A DNA stretch of 37,860 nucleotides from Nymphaea colorata (taxonomy: Eukaryota; Streptophyta; Magnoliopsida; Nymphaeales; Nymphaeaceae), in the NCBI RefSeq assembly GCF_008831285.2, contig NC_045146.1, positions 19,733,289 to 19,771,148 on the forward strand, read 5' to 3'. The position numbers and the translations under genes were made by a program. Shown in pieces: positions 1 through 10,902 of the stretch. The notes under the pieces were generated by a model. The model was not told the DNA's origin. It ran no database searches and saw only the letters and a program-made list of their open reading frames with translations. How positions within the stretch are numbered: the first letter of the stretch is position 1; every line of letters starts with the position of its first letter.

Positions 1-1500
1 AGCGAAGACTTACTGGGATAAATCACTTGTTTTTTCAGGACAAATTAGTAGGACATAGTAGGGAGCCCGTCATAATTGTGCTGGACAACTACTTCCTAAA
101 CGTTATCGGTTTGGATTTCTTTTGCAAGTGGTTTCGTAGCTTTTGTTATTTTTGTAATGGTAGTTATGGTGCTGGGAGTAAAATGCTTGTTACTCTTTCA
201 GGGGTTTATGTTCTCTTTCAAGAGTTTAAGTGGTGCAGCTGGCCCTGTTAATGTTGCCACACAACGTTGAACCATCAAAATGTTTTGGTTTGGATTGTTT
301 GTGGAAGTAGTTGAAAGTCTGGTTGCATTTGTTTTTAATCAGATTCATGGTACTTGAGAAAATCCTTGTTATTTCAGGAAGCTATCGGGTGCAATTAACT
401 ACACGAAGATTTACACAATGATTAACCCAACAAATTGGCTCGGTTTGGATTGTTTCCTTTGTTATTTGAAGCTGGATAATATTTTTTTATTGAAGTGATT
501 GTGGTGATGGTACTGGAGTAAAATTGTTTGTTCTTTCGGGATCTAAATGGTTCGAATTCTTAGTTGTTGCTGGGATGGTTGACTTCCAAAGTTCTCTTGG
601 CTTGGATTGTTTCTGAAAATTTTAGGATTGATAGCCTTTTTTTATTTGGCTTTCTATAAGTGATGGTGGGGTGACGGATCTCTGGTGTAAATCGCTTGCT
701 TTTTCTGGAGCGCTAGGTGGTGCAACTGGCTCTCTCCTTATTGATGTTGCACACTCCAATGACGTCTGGGTTTGGATTGTTTATGAAATGGTTTTTTTTT
801 TTTATTCGAATGATTGCTGTGATTCCTCTTCATAAGTGGTGGGTAGTGACCAGTGGTGTAAATCTCGTGTTTTTTTTCAGGAGCTTGGTGGTGCAATTGG
901 CTCTCCTAGCTGATGCTGTACAACATTAGCTGCTTAGATGTCTGGGTTTGCACTAACTATAAAATGGTTATTAATTTTTTTTTTTTTTTGGAGTGGTGGT
1001 TATGTTGGCGAATCCCTTTTGTTAGGCGCTGGGTGTGCAACCTCCTAGTTTCCCTCCAGTGGTCTCGGTACTCTTTTTTTTTCTCTGTCTCAAGAGCCAT
1101 AAACCCCCAGTGATTCCGTTGTTTTCCCAGTTGTTAGGTGGACCGTTTTTAATTGTTGCTGAACAACATTGACCGCCTAAGAGTTTTCTGGTTTGGACTG
1201 TTTCCTTTGGTTTTCTATTTTTTTTCGACAAATGGTATTATAGAGTAAACCACTTGTTTTTTTCAGGAGCTATATGCGAGGGAACCGATTCTTGGGTTAC
1301 TGTCCCACCACGTTAACCGCAAAATTTCTCGGTTTGGTTGCCCTTTTCAAGATAGTCGAATATGTTGGTTGTTTTTTCATGATGGGTAATACCGCTGGAA
1401 GTTACCATTTGGCTTTTTCAGGATTTAAGTGGGGCAAGCTTCAACACATTATTCAGCTGGCAAAATGTTTCGGTTTGACATGTTCTTTAGAATACCTATT
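1..1500 (+). repeat. Degenerate tandem array of about 140-180 bp units
   Basis: The motif GGTTTGGATTGTTT or a close variant recurs near 108, 287, 442, 600, 769, 941, 1190, 1333 and 1469, giving a period of about 140-180 bp with one wider gap. Most units also carry a pyrimidine run ending in CAGG or a close variant (near 36, 199, 375, 870 and 1260), followed by a block like GAGCTAGGTGGTGCAACTGG. The first units resemble 6040-6287, and the block as a whole resembles the reverse strand of 11418-12110. Short ORFs here are T-rich and not conserved between units, so I call no gene. The array begins before the window. Confidence 0.75.
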
Positions 1501-2290
1501 TTAATATGTGGTACTCTCAGGTCAATAGCTTTTCTTGTTCTCCAAACTATCTATTATTCGTATTTTTAGTAATTGCTTTTCTTTCTATTCAGACATTCTA
1601 GGGTTCGATAGGTTTTCTATAATTTTCCGTTCTTTCTATAGTTTGCGAATTGAGGTTTGATATTTTTATGTAGGGATTTTATGGTTCTTGACTGCTGTGC
1701 AGAAGAAAAAATCAGCTGTGAAAAGGGGCGACCCGCTCCGTGTTTTGGCCCGGCTTTTACACTAAAAGTGTCTGTAGGAAATTTATTGTGAAATAAAATT
1801 TGTAGCATAGTAACCTATTCCCAATTGGTTTCAAGAGTTTGGTTCTACCTCGTGTTGGCAATGCTTTTTTTTTTTGGGAGGATTTTGAAGCAGTTTTTGT
1901 GGAAATGTGTAATTTTTATGGTTGAAAGCCTTTATATTGGTTAATATACAGTCTAGCGCCAATATTTTGGTTCTCCCTCAATGTGCCATGCTGTTCGGTG
2001 ATTTGTTTTGGCATGATTCATGAAGAAATATATAATTTTTATGGTGGAAAGCCTTTTATGGGTTGTGCAGTCCAGCTTCTGTTTATTGGTTTTGGCTTGG
2101 TGGTGGTTCCATGAGGTGATGATTTGCTCGTTTGGTGGGGTAATCTGTACAGATAAACAAGAATCGGTTTATGAGATTTTGGGTGGTGCTTAATAACAGC
2201 TTCTGTTGTTCAATAAAAGCTTTTGCTTATTTCATCTTTCCAGCAGTATTATGAGATTTTGGGTGTTGTTTAATAAAAGCTTTTGCTTGT
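1501..2290. repeat. AT-rich spacer with two short tandem duplications
   Basis: No gene is seen. Around 1900-2085 a block with TAATTTTTATGGT and GAAAGCC is present twice, about 125 bp apart. Around 2168-2290 a block of about 80 bp starting ATGAGATTTTGGGTG and containing AATAAAAGCTTTTGCTT is present twice. The rest is unrecognised low-GC sequence. Confidence 0.5.
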
Positions 2291-2649
2291 TTGTGCATCT
2301 TTCACGGCCGGATTTTGTTCCCGGTTCACATAAGTATATCATGGCTTGGAGTCTTGTTGAATGTTGTGTAAGACCGTCCCCTAAGATTATGATGATCCTG
2401 ATTTCATTGTTACAATTTGACTGGTTGAAAAGATGATGGGGTCTCCATTGATTATTAGCTGCTTTCAGAAATCTATCAGTTATTTGACTGCACAAATGCA
2501 TGTTGTTGGGGTCTTCCTGGAAGTGGCTATGTCGAATAATTCCAGTTGTGAAGTTCTCTCATGATTGTGGCAACTTTTTGTATCGTGGTTTTAGACGTTT
2601 CGGCTTCTTGACACAAGCGTCTGTGGGATTTATTTGAGTGGTGATCTTT

Positions 2650-2900
2650 TGTTTGTTCGTTATGCGAGGGGAGCTTCTTTTCTTTCCTTTCACTGGTTCG
2701 AGGTTTTGTCTGCAAACATCAAAGTACCACCGACCTTCGAGTTTTGCGAGGAGCTTCCTTACTTTCCTTTCACTGGTTCTTTTAAGAGGTCTTGTTTCTT
2801 TTCTGCAAGCAACCAAGTATCGGCCTTCCTGTTTACAGCTTATTTTGCATCTGCCAGTTCGCCATTTTGTGAAGCCTTTCTCGGATTGGAAATCTGCACG
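2650..2900. repeat. Short tandem duplication inside M1
   Basis: A unit of about 85-90 bp containing GGAGCTTC, TTTCCTTTCACTGGTTC and a TCTGCAA block occurs twice. M2 has the equivalent pair near 25805-25960. The open frames across it on both strands arise from the repeat and show no family match. Confidence 0.5.
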
Positions 2901-3231
2901 AGAAGTTCTATTTAGACGACCAGTATTATTTTTACAAGTTTGCAATTTTGTGGAAGCCTTTTTTGGATTGTTTTATTTAGAAGAAGCTGTTTTTGGATGC
3001 GAAATTTTCATATGCCATATGCCATCAGTGTTTGTTGTAGACAATGGAATTTGAAATTTGGTGGAGCCTTTCGGAAATTTCCATGTCTTGTTTGGGCGAC
3101 GGGAATTAGGTTGCATGTGCAATTTCTGGAGCTGTTTTTGGATCGGAAATTTTCATATGCCATCAGTGCTTGTTTTGTTGATGTAGAGGCTTTGTACAAC
3201 CATCTCTGACGGCACGATGTTTTGTATGCAA

Positions 3232-3345
3232 TTTTGAGGTGAGCTATTGTGGTGTGTTGACGGGGTTGTTGTGCAGTTTGAAGAGAGCTATTGTTGTGTA
3301 TCGTCGGGGTTGTGCAATTTTGAAGAGCGCTATTGTTGTAGTGAG
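3232..3345. repeat. Three-unit minisatellite inside M1
   Basis: A unit of about 40-50 bp (GTGCAATTTTGAAGAG, then GCTATTGTTGTGTATCG and GGGGTT) is present about three times. It is present three times in M2 at 26393-26505. It explains the repetitive short peptides read through this stretch on both strands. Confidence 0.55.
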
Positions 3346-3734
3346 TTTTACATGTCTTACACGGAAAAGATGCACATGTGTTATCTCTAGGGTTTGGTTT
3401 TGTGGTTTTCCTAGTGGAGTTGACATAGCAATTACGATACCTTTCCTATTAGCTGTAAGTGGGCCTTTCTTTATTTGGAGTTCTTAGTTTTTGCGCGTTA
3501 GGCTTTTGATACTTTTGCACCGCTTTATGTCTTAGTTTGTGTGTGTTGGGCTTGATTTTTTTCCACCGCTTTATGTGTGAAAAAGTCATTCCCTCTTTCG
3601 ACTTAGCCGTATGGTAAACTGTGTGCATTGTAGCCGTTCCATTGTGTGGCTTGTCCGACCTTTGTTTTGACCTTTGTTTTTTTTTGTGTGGGTTTAATAT
3701 TTTGTTTTTTAAGTATTGTAATTTGTATGGTATA

Positions 3735-4035
3735 GGTAGGATTAGGTAACTCCGCCATTGGCCGAGTCGTCCCGACTTGCCAATGCCAGTCCCCAGCCTG
3801 GGTGAAGGAGGAGGGCGATCCTTACAAACATGTAATGAATATGTGTTAACAGGTTCGGCAGAACAATTTTACATTGTTCCCTTGACAGGGTTGACAGGGC
3901 TTTCGACGGTATTCGCCTGAAGTCCTTCCTAAACCAAGAAGCAGGGCAGCACCGTTCTGGGGTCGATTGGTGAAGGCGGCTTCGATTGCCTACGCAATAG
4001 AAGGTCGATAAAGAATTCAACAAGAAAGCTTGCAT
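3735..4035. other. GC-richer conserved segment of unknown origin in M1
   Basis: This segment is clearly richer in GC than its surroundings and starts near AACTCCGCCATTGG. It includes CCCCAGCCTGGGTGAAGGAG and a GGTCGATTGGTGAAGGCGG block. M2 carries a longer version at 26895-27245, with an extra stretch near 27110-27150 that is missing here. The minus strand reads through 97 codons. It resembles multicopy plant repeat sequence, but I cannot name the family. Confidence 0.45.
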
Positions 4036-4402
4036 GGTTAAACTTGGCTGTCATTGTACGTGCTGCAGCGGTGGTAAGAGTATCGCGTCGGTGTAAAGTA
4101 TCTTTGTATCTAAGATGTACTGGTGGTACCATAGAAAATGTCTCGACCTTAAGAAATTCAAGCTATTGTGTTTCTTCAGTCTACTCTACTTTCGGAAAAA
4201 CTATAGTCTTGGTCTTTAGTGGACTGTTCTGAAAACAGAAGTCGGTGGCATGACGTGCATTTTTTCTTGCTAATCACATCTGTTTCTTTGTGGAAAATGG
4301 TTTTAGCCAATTTTCTTTAGCGGTGTTAAGATGGCATCCTTTCACCCCTGTGGTATAGTTTTTTAAATTTAGCGGTGTTGAGATGGCAACCTTTCACTTA
4401 AG

Positions 4403-6287
4403 TTTGCTAGGAGTATAATTGCTTTGCAGGTAAAAGAGCTTTGAAAGGGGACCATTTTTTTATTGTTTTTGAACTTAGCAAATATGACTCGTCTCGCCTA
4501 TAGAGTCCGACTGTTCGAAACCGAGAAGAACTAAAAGATCTGTATATCGTTCCCTTTGCTGCATGGTGCATGCATCTTCCTTGAATTTGGCAAATAATTT
4601 TTGAATGGACGCAAGAAATCACTTTGTGTCAACCGAAAGCTGCGTTCTATGCAAAACGGGAACACATAATTAAGGTGGAAGTATACAAATTTCCTACTGC
4701 TGGATCGTTGAAGAAAAGCTGTGTCCGTCAGTTATTTGCACAGGTTCGAGGCACGTTTAGATGTCACGTTTTGTGGTCTATCTAATGATATAATGAAGTG
4801 AATAAGTAGGTGCCAATGGTGCCACATGAATGAAATATATGACATTTTTGAACCAGATGTGCTGAAGTATGCCTAAAGTATGTCTAAACCTAGTCGATGC
4901 GTGTCCATATGCTCATGCTCAGTGTTCCTTTTTCGTTTTCGAATACATATATATCCTAAACTAAATGCCCAGCTATATTGACAGTTTGGGTAAAAAAAAA
5001 AGGAGAAGAAGAGCCGGAGATTGTCTAGATCAAAATATATTTTTGCATCGATTAGCTGCATATTCAGGTTCCAGATGAAAGGAAAATCAGTAATTTTGGA
5101 CGACAATTGGTCCGATCCGATAAATAAGGTGCTCATGGAACCGTGTTTTTATCATACATCGTCAAAATGTGTAGGGCGGTCTGAAAATCATCCAATGTTT
5201 GATTTAAAATTGGATTGAATCCCTTTTCAAGATATGGCATCGAAGTGAATTTGAATTCTCCTTTGGCATTAAGAGGCCAATGAAATCAGCTTTATATACC
5301 CATGCTTTGTATGTAGTATTGCGTGGAGTTGGATTTGGTTACAAGGAATCGGCCCGTTAGTAGGCCGTACTGATAGAAATTGTAGTTGCACTTTTTTCCT
5401 TTTTGTTATAATTTTTGGGGTCTTGAAAGGAGGGACAAGCTTTCAAAAAGTTACAAATCCAATGTAATTTCTAAGTTCAATGTGTAAGTTCAATTACAAT
5501 TGTGTAAACTAATGATTTAAATCGGATTAGTTTTAATATATATAATCATTCTAATGAATTTTTAGAAATGTATTTATAAGTTAAAATTCATTTTGGTAAA
5601 CTACAAATAAGCAAATGAGCGGAGCAAAAAAGTACAAAAAAGTATGATTTAAATGTTATTTGTCTTGCTACGTAATTACGATTATGAAAGAAAAAGGAAA
5701 AGTGGTGTGATTTATATTCTTCATTCGAAATGCTCAGATATCTTTCTTCCTTGGGGTTTGCTTCTGATTTCGTCGCCTATATGGCCGGAAGAGGATCCTC
5801 AATATTTCATGTCAAGGAATGGGCATATCTTGTTTTATCTCAACATTGTCTACATTAGTAACTCATGTTGTGGGGATCCATGCAGGGGTAGCGGTGGTGG
5901 ATGCCTTTATGGGAGTGGTGGTTGGTGGAATGGTTGTGCCTACTTTGTCACGGCACTAAACTCTTTGTTCGGTTCTCGTGGGGAAGATGATTCTTATTTG
6001 GCACTTCAAAAGCTTTTTCGTCACTTTTTCTTCAAAGGAAGAGTTACTGGGATAGGTGTGCCGGACAACTACCTCCAAAATGTTATTGGTTTGGATTTCT
6101 TGTGCAAGTGGTTCGTTATTTTAGTAATGGTACTCTGGGAGTAAAACACTTGTTACTCTTTTCAGGGGTTTATGTACTCTTTCAGGAGTTTAGGGGGTGC
6201 AGCTGCCCTGTTAATCGTTGCCGCAGAACGTTGAACCATCAAAATGTTTTTGTGGATTGTTTGTGGAAGTAATTAGAAGTTTGGTTG
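4403..6287. repeat. Outer left arm of the large palindrome
   Basis: This stretch is the reverse complement of about 11889-13797. Matching landmarks are the GTTTGCTAGGAGTATAATTG / CAATTATGCTCCTAGCAAAC pair at the outer end and the shared 5653-6144 ORF region. The arm continues on the other side of the copia insertion at 10903-11068. About 630 bp of the opposite arm (11259-11888) has no counterpart here and appears to have been deleted. Confidence 0.85.
5653..6144 (+). CDS. Unrecognised ORF present in both palindrome arms
   Basis: This 163-codon open frame has a partly open mirror copy at 12033-12458 on the minus strand. The two reading frames disagree in the first third, where small indels shift one against the other, and agree from about residue 70 on. 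That shared part has a Gly/Cys/Trp-rich patch (SGGWWNGCAYFVTALNS) followed by a stretch lying in the first array unit. There is no domain match and no clear start context. It may be degraded exon or intron sequence and not a gene, and I would not treat it as expressed. Confidence 0.15.
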   Translation: MLFVLLRNYDYERKRKSGVIYILHSKCSDIFLPWGLLLISSPIWPEEDPQYFMSRNGHILFYLNIVYISNSCCGDPCRGSGGGCLYGSGGWWNGCAYFVTALNSLFGSRGEDDSYLALQKLFRHFFFKGRVTGIGVPDNYLQNVIGLDFLCKWFVILVMVLWE

Positions 6288-6586
6288 TGATAGGCTGAGA
6301 TAATGATTAGAAAAGAAGGAGGTGGAGAGAAAAAGTGGCACACAATTTACGTGGTTCAGCCTTGCAGCCTACATCCACTAGCAAGAGAGACCAATATTAT
6401 GATATTATTGTTATGAGCCGATACACTTGTTTATGTCTTTATACATCAAGATAATATTGAAAAAGGCAGGGAATTTCGAGAAATTTCCATAAACAATGTA
6501 TTTGTTAATTGATGACCATTGCCCAACTTTCTTTCCTTGCTGATCGTTGTCATATTGATCTCCTTTTGATTGTTGCAATTCTATCA
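6288..6586 (-). repeat. Copia 3' LTR, complete
   Basis: On the minus strand the LTR starts TGATAG and ends CTATCA, a 6-bp inverted terminal repeat with TG...CA ends. It is bounded by a polypurine tract on its internal side. Its outer 77 bp match 10823-10899 with few differences. Confidence 0.9.
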
Positions 6587-6958
6587 CTCCCCCTCAAGTG
6601 AGGCATACATGTTGTGACATTTCCACTTGCTGGTGGCTATCTTCAATTTCAGTTTGCTAACTCCTTTATTCAAGGCGTCGGCAACTTGATCGGTGCCTTT
6701 AATGTAAGGAGTTCTAATTTCTCTAGATACAACTTTCTCTCTGATGTAATGACAATCGATCTCAATATGTTTGGTTCTCTCACGAAATACAGGGTTTGTA
6801 GATATGTGTATTGCAGCCACTATGTTGTCACAGAACATATCCATTGGCATGGTAATCCTAAAACTCATTTCTTCAACAAGGTTCTTAGTCCATGTGAGTT
6901 CACTGGCACCAGATGCCATTGCGCGGTATTTTGCTTTTTCACTAGACTTAGCCACCAC
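6584..6958 (-). pseudogene. Copia RNase H domain, C-terminal end of pol
   Basis: The 124 codons contain the usual plant copia RNase H landmarks: SSEKAKYRAMA near the start, CDNIVAAIHIS, NPVFRERTKHIEIDCHYIRE, and the tail DQVADALNKG. RNase H degrades the RNA strand of the RNA:DNA hybrid during reverse transcription. The frame ends in the polypurine tract, as expected. The upstream part of the domain continues in 6959-7156 but is interrupted by stops, including one at the expected aspartate-containing stretch near 7050. Confidence 0.9.
6587..6598 (-). other. Copia polypurine tract
   Basis: The minus strand reads CTTGAGGGGGAG directly before the TGATAG start of the 3' LTR. This is the position and composition of a plus-strand primer. 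It also encodes the last residues of the polyprotein, whose TGA stop overlaps the LTR start. Confidence 0.9.
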
Positions 6959-8208
6959 TCTCTGTTTATTGCTTTTCTAAGGTACTAGATTTCCTTCAAC
7001 AAAAACATAGTATCCTGTGGTAGATCTTCTGTCACTACTGTCACCTGCCTAATCAACATCAGTAAAACCAAGAATGTCAATGTTTTTGTTTCTTTTATAC
7101 CAGAGTCCCTGCCCTGGAGTACCCTTCACATATCTGAGGATGCGATCAACTGCGTTCATGTGAGATTCTCTTGGACTTTGCATATATATCTGCTAATGAC
7201 ATTCAGAGCATAAGAAATGTCAGGACGAGTAACTGATAGATAGATCAACTTACCCACAAGTCGTTGGAACCATTCTTTTTCAATTTCAGGTTCATCGTCG
7301 CAAGGTCCAATTTTGAGGTTTGGTTCAATAAGAGTGTCTGTCGGTTGAACATCTAACTTTCCAGTCTCCTTTAAAATATCTGATGCATACTTTCTCTGAC
7401 ATAGCATAATACCATTGTACGATTGAGCAACTTCAATACCAATAAAATATTTGAGTTTTCCCAAATCCTTTATGTCAAAGGTTTTCTTTAAGTAGTCTTT
7501 CAAATCTGAACGCCTTTTGTATCATTTCCAACCACAACTATGTCGTCTACGTAAACTAAGACCACAGTGATGTTCTCTCCATATTTTTTGACAAATAAGC
7601 TATTGTCTAAGTGACACTTGTGGTACCCTGATTTTTCCAATGTCTGACTCAACTTTACGAGATTGTTTTAAGCCATATATGACTTTATTGAGTTTGCAGA
7701 CTCTTCCTTTTCTTTCATCTGGGTGACCAGGTGGTAAAGACATATAAATTTCTTCATTGAGCTCTCATTGTAAAAAGGCGTTTTTGACATCTAGTTGATG
7801 TAGACTCCAATTCAAGTTGCAAGCAATAGAGAGCAATATTCTCAAGGTAATCATCTTTGCGACAGGAGCAAATGTTTCTTCATAATCCAACTCTTTAGTC
7901 TATGTGAACCCTTTAGCCACTAGACGAGCTTTGTATCTTTCTAAGGATCCATCACTTTTGTACTTTACTTTATAATGTCATTTGCACCCCACTATGTTTG
8001 TGTTCTTTGGTGCGATGACACCTTCCCATGTTCTGTTTCGCCTTAGAGCTTCAAGCTCTTCATCCATAGCCTTCCTCCACTTAGGGTCTTTTTGAGCCTT
8101 TTGGCATGACTTAGGCTTCTTGAATGTTATCAAGATTTCTAACAAACTTGGCATGATTGTTAGAAATTTGATTGTAGGACACGTACTTGTTGATTGGGTA
8201 GGTTTCAT
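6959..8208 (-). pseudogene. Copia reverse transcriptase domain, with stops and frameshifts
   Basis: The N-terminal part (7978-8208) contains DPKWRKAMDEELEALRRNRTW, the usual beginning of the copia RT domain. The catalytic YVDD lies at 7542-7553 within ITVVLVYVDDIVVVGND. The frame 7156-7503 carries DLGKLKYFIGIEV, RKYASDILKETG and RLVGKLIYLSVTRPDISYA. Between 7503 and 7978 the reading passes through several stops and frame changes. The enzyme would copy element RNA into DNA, but this copy is broken. Confidence 0.9.
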
Positions 8209-9492
8209 AATCTACTAGGCGTGAAGGGGCACGCCTAATTCTCTCTGATCTTCTGAGAAGTGTTGAGTTGTTCTCTACATCTTCGGTAGCAGTTGCAAGT
8301 TCTTGACCATTTGTGGGGCTTTCATTTTCAGCATGAATCTCATTATTGACTCCATGTACATCAACCACAGTAATAAACAAGTCATCATAATCATGCAAAG
8401 TTGAGTTAGTGGGCTCCCCCTGACTTTGTCCATCTAAATTGACGTTAAAGTAAGGGAGAGATTCATTGAATTGCACATCAGAAGAAATAAAAGTTTTTCT
8501 AGAGACAGGGTTATAGCAAACGTATCCTTTATTTTGCATATCATAGCCCACAAAAATGCATTTAATAGATCAAGGACTTAACTTGTCTCTTTTTTATGGA
8601 TGTTGCCATAAGTAAGCAACAAATCCAAACACTTGAAGATGATCGAGCTTAGGTTGCAATCCCCTGAGATGCTTGATAGGACTATGGTAGTTCAACAATT
8701 TGCTCGGAGTCCTATTAATAACATAGCATGCTGTAGAAATAACATATTTCCAATAATTTTTTGGTACATTCATCTGAAACAAGAAACTTCTTGCAACTTC
8801 GTATAAATGTCTATTTTTCCTTTCAGATATACCATTTTGTTGAGGTGTATCCACACAAGACGTCTCATGTCTAATACCATGTTCGCCAAGAAAAAATTTG
8901 AAATCATGATTTTTATATTCAGTGCCATTGTCGGATCTAATATTTTTAATTTTCAGTCCATATTGAGTTTCAATCATTTTGTAAAAAGTTTTAAAGTGAG
9001 AGAACACTTCAGACTTATTTTTCATAAAATAGACCCATGTAGTCATAGAGAAATCATCAATAAAAAGCACATGGTAACGAAATCCATCTATAGAATCAAT
9101 AGGCGCAGGGCCCCAAACATCAGAGTGTATTAAATCAAATGTTTTTTTGTTAATGGAATCAGATAAAGAAAATTTAGGTCTAGTCATTCTAGCAAATTTT
9201 CATATTTCACACTACAATTGAAACAAAGATTAGGAAATAAATAATCTAAAATTCTAGAAGATGGATGTCCCATCCTTTGGTGCCAGATTTCTCCATTGTT
9301 GGCATGATTTACGTTCAATGCATGATTCATAGTTCTTATTTGATAGAGTCTATTGACGAGTTGCCCTTCACCAATTGTCTTCTGAGTCGTCCGATCCTGC
9401 AAAATAACATTAGTAGCAGAAAATACTACATTGCAATTTAATTCCTTTGTAAATTTAGCAACTGATAGAAGATTGTTAGTGAGCTTAGGCAT
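8111..9492 (-). pseudogene. Copia integrase with GAG-pre-integrase zinc region
   Basis: The pre-integrase part (9184-9492) has WHQRMGHPSSRILDYL. The core (8594-9187) has FDLIHSDVWGPAPIDS, then IRSDNGTEY and QQNGISERKNRHL, so the three acidic DDE residues are all visible. The C-terminal part (8111-8551) has GYVCYNPVSRKTFISSDVQF, typical of the stretch after the core. The core frame is uninterrupted for 197 codons, the best preserved part of the element. Stops separate it from the flanking parts near 8580 and 9185. Confidence 0.92.
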
Positions 9493-9499
9493 TGCTCAA

Positions 9500-9700
9500 G
9501 TAATTTTTGTTAAAAAAGTTTATTTTACCCAATCCATTGACAACTATGGAAGCCCCGTTGGCAGCAGCTACAGGACCAATATCTCTAGAATGACAATAGG
9601 AACTTAAGAGAGAAGATTTATTGGTCATGTGATCTGTTGCTCCTGAGTCAACTATCCATTGTAAGTCTTGACCATCAATGTTATAAACAAAAGTAAGTCA
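9500..9700 (-). pseudogene. Copia aspartic protease remnant
   Basis: The minus strand near 9640-9660 encodes DSGATDHMT, the active-site motif of retroelement aspartic proteases. It is followed downstream by a stretch reading GPVAAANGASIVVNGLG. The domain would release the mature proteins from the polyprotein. It has no long open frame, because stops and a frame change separate it from the integrase region. Confidence 0.75.
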
Positions 9701-9938
9701 TACATGTTTTGGTTGTACCTTTGTCCCCTGAGTTGGTTGCGATGCCGGCGGTCCTTTGAACTTGAAGTTCTTTAATCATTTCAGCCAATTTATCCAAAGA
9801 GATCTGATTTTCCAATGAAGCCGTGGCATGATTTGCTTGATTGAAGTTGTTCTCTCTTTTTTCTTGATTGCGAGCAATGCTTTTAATGGAAGAATTCTGC
9901 CCCTTTTCAGGTTTCCCATGAAGGAACCAACAGGAATC

Positions 9939-10761
9939 TCAAGAGTGCCCATTCCTCTTGTAGTGAGTGCACTTAACTTTCTTAGAGTCCTCACATTTGT
10001 ATTTGAATGGCCTCTCACCGGTGGTAGAATAAGCATTGTTGCTTGTTGCAAAAACCATTTTTTCTTTATTAGGTATTTCTTGACAACCATCAGCCAGCAT
10101 TCCCATAGCCTTACGCCTAAACTCTTCACACATAAGCAAGGAGAAAACTGATGCTAGAGATGGCAAATCATGAGCCATAGGTATTTGACTATGTAGTTAT
10201 TCATAATCATTAGGCAGATTGCTAAAATTTCAAAATGTGATCTTGTTCACGTTGCTTTTTGGCCTTAGTAAGGTCCGTAGTCAAAGGTGGGTATATATCC
10301 ATCTCATCCCATATTGCTTTAAATGTACCAAGATAGTTACTAATAGATGACGTTCCTCTTTTCAAGCAGCCCTTCTTTTGTGCTAATTGATACATACGAG
10401 CAGTGTTGTAATGCTCTCCGTAAAGGTCTTTGGCACCTTGCCAAACTTCTTCGGCGATTTCTAAGAAGGTAAAGCTCACTGCGATCTTGGGCTCCATAGA
10501 ATTTATGAGCCAAGATGCTACAGTGTCGTTGGTGGACCTCCATTCCTTGTATTTTGGATCATTAATGGCAGGTTTTTTTATACTACCATCAATATAATCC
10601 AACTTAGATTTTCCACTAAAAAATCGTGTAACTGCCTTAGACCATGGCAAATAATTGAAACCATCAAGCAAGGAATGAGTAATTTTGAGATTGGGTTTAC
10701 CTTGTTCATGAACGACAATCTTATGCATCGACCCATCCCTGGTTTCCCTTTCTTGCTCCAT
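9939..10761 (-). pseudogene. Copia gag (UBN2-type) with degenerate zinc knuckle
   Basis: The ATG at 10761 begins 179 open codons with the plant copia gag pattern: FNYLPWSKAVTRFF, KEWRSTNDTVASWLINSM, AEEVWQGAKDLYGE and LAQKKGCLKRGTSSISNYLG. The frame is lost at 10222 and resumes at 10178 with the C-terminal part. That part ends in a nucleocapsid knuckle reading CTHYKRNGHS. Its second cysteine is replaced by tyrosine, and a stop follows. The start follows the primer site by about 50 bp, as expected for gag. Confidence 0.88.
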
Positions 10762-10810
10762 AATGACTCATTGCTTGAAGCTTGATGGTTTTTGCCTCAT
10801 ATGATCTTAC

Positions 10811-10822
10811 GCTTTGATACCA
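10811..10822 (-). other. Copia primer binding site (initiator tRNA-Met type)
   Basis: The minus strand reads TGGTATCAAAGC directly next to the end of the 5' LTR. The usual initiator methionine tRNA complement is TGGTATCAGAGC, so there is one mismatch. Confidence 0.88.
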
Positions 10823-10899
10823 TGATAGACTGAGATAATGATTAGAAAAGAAGGTGGTGGAGAGAAAAAGTGGCACACGATTTACGTGGTTCTGCCTTG
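10823..10899 (-). repeat. Copia 5' LTR, truncated remnant
   Basis: These 77 bp match the outer 77 bp of the 3' LTR with few differences, and the match ends abruptly after GCCTTG. The remaining 222 bp of the LTR are missing and a BEACH gene fragment begins within a few bases. Loss of the LTR together with adjoining array sequence points to one deletion after insertion. Confidence 0.9.
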
Positions 10900-10902
10900 A
10901 TG

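Larger units (their letters stand above)
2291..6287 (+). repeat. Module M, copy M1 (dispersed duplicated block)
   Basis: The stretch from 2291 to about 5130 is repeated in the same orientation at 25430-28278 (M2). The stretch from 4403 to 6287 is repeated in reverse at 11889-13797. The left boundary is clear because similarity to M2 begins at the TGTGCATCTTTC shared by 2290 and 25429. The block ends in two array units like those at 1-300 and is cut at 6287 by the copia 3' LTR. No recognisable transposase or terminal repeats were found, so the kind of element M belongs to is unknown. Confidence 0.75.
6288..10899 (-). mobile_element. Ty1/copia LTR retrotransposon, degenerate, 5' LTR truncated
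   Basis: Read on the minus strand, the order is 5' LTR remnant, primer binding site, gag, protease, integrase, reverse transcriptase, RNase H, polypurine tract, 3' LTR. Integrase before reverse transcriptase is the copia order. The polyprotein is broken by several stops and frameshifts, so the copy cannot act by itself. The 3' LTR is complete (299 bp), but only 77 bp of the 5' LTR remain before the sequence changes to a BEACH gene fragment. A target duplication therefore cannot be checked directly. The opposite palindrome arm preserves an apparent empty site at 11889-11893. Confidence 0.95.

Noticed and set aside
2559-3054. Overlapping ORFs on both strands of up to 138 codons
   Set aside because: They span short tandem repeats, are broken by frameshifts in M2, and have no family match.
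8807-9133. Plus-strand ORF of 108 codons
   Set aside because: It lies antisense to the copia integrase core, which has all its catalytic motifs on the minus strand.
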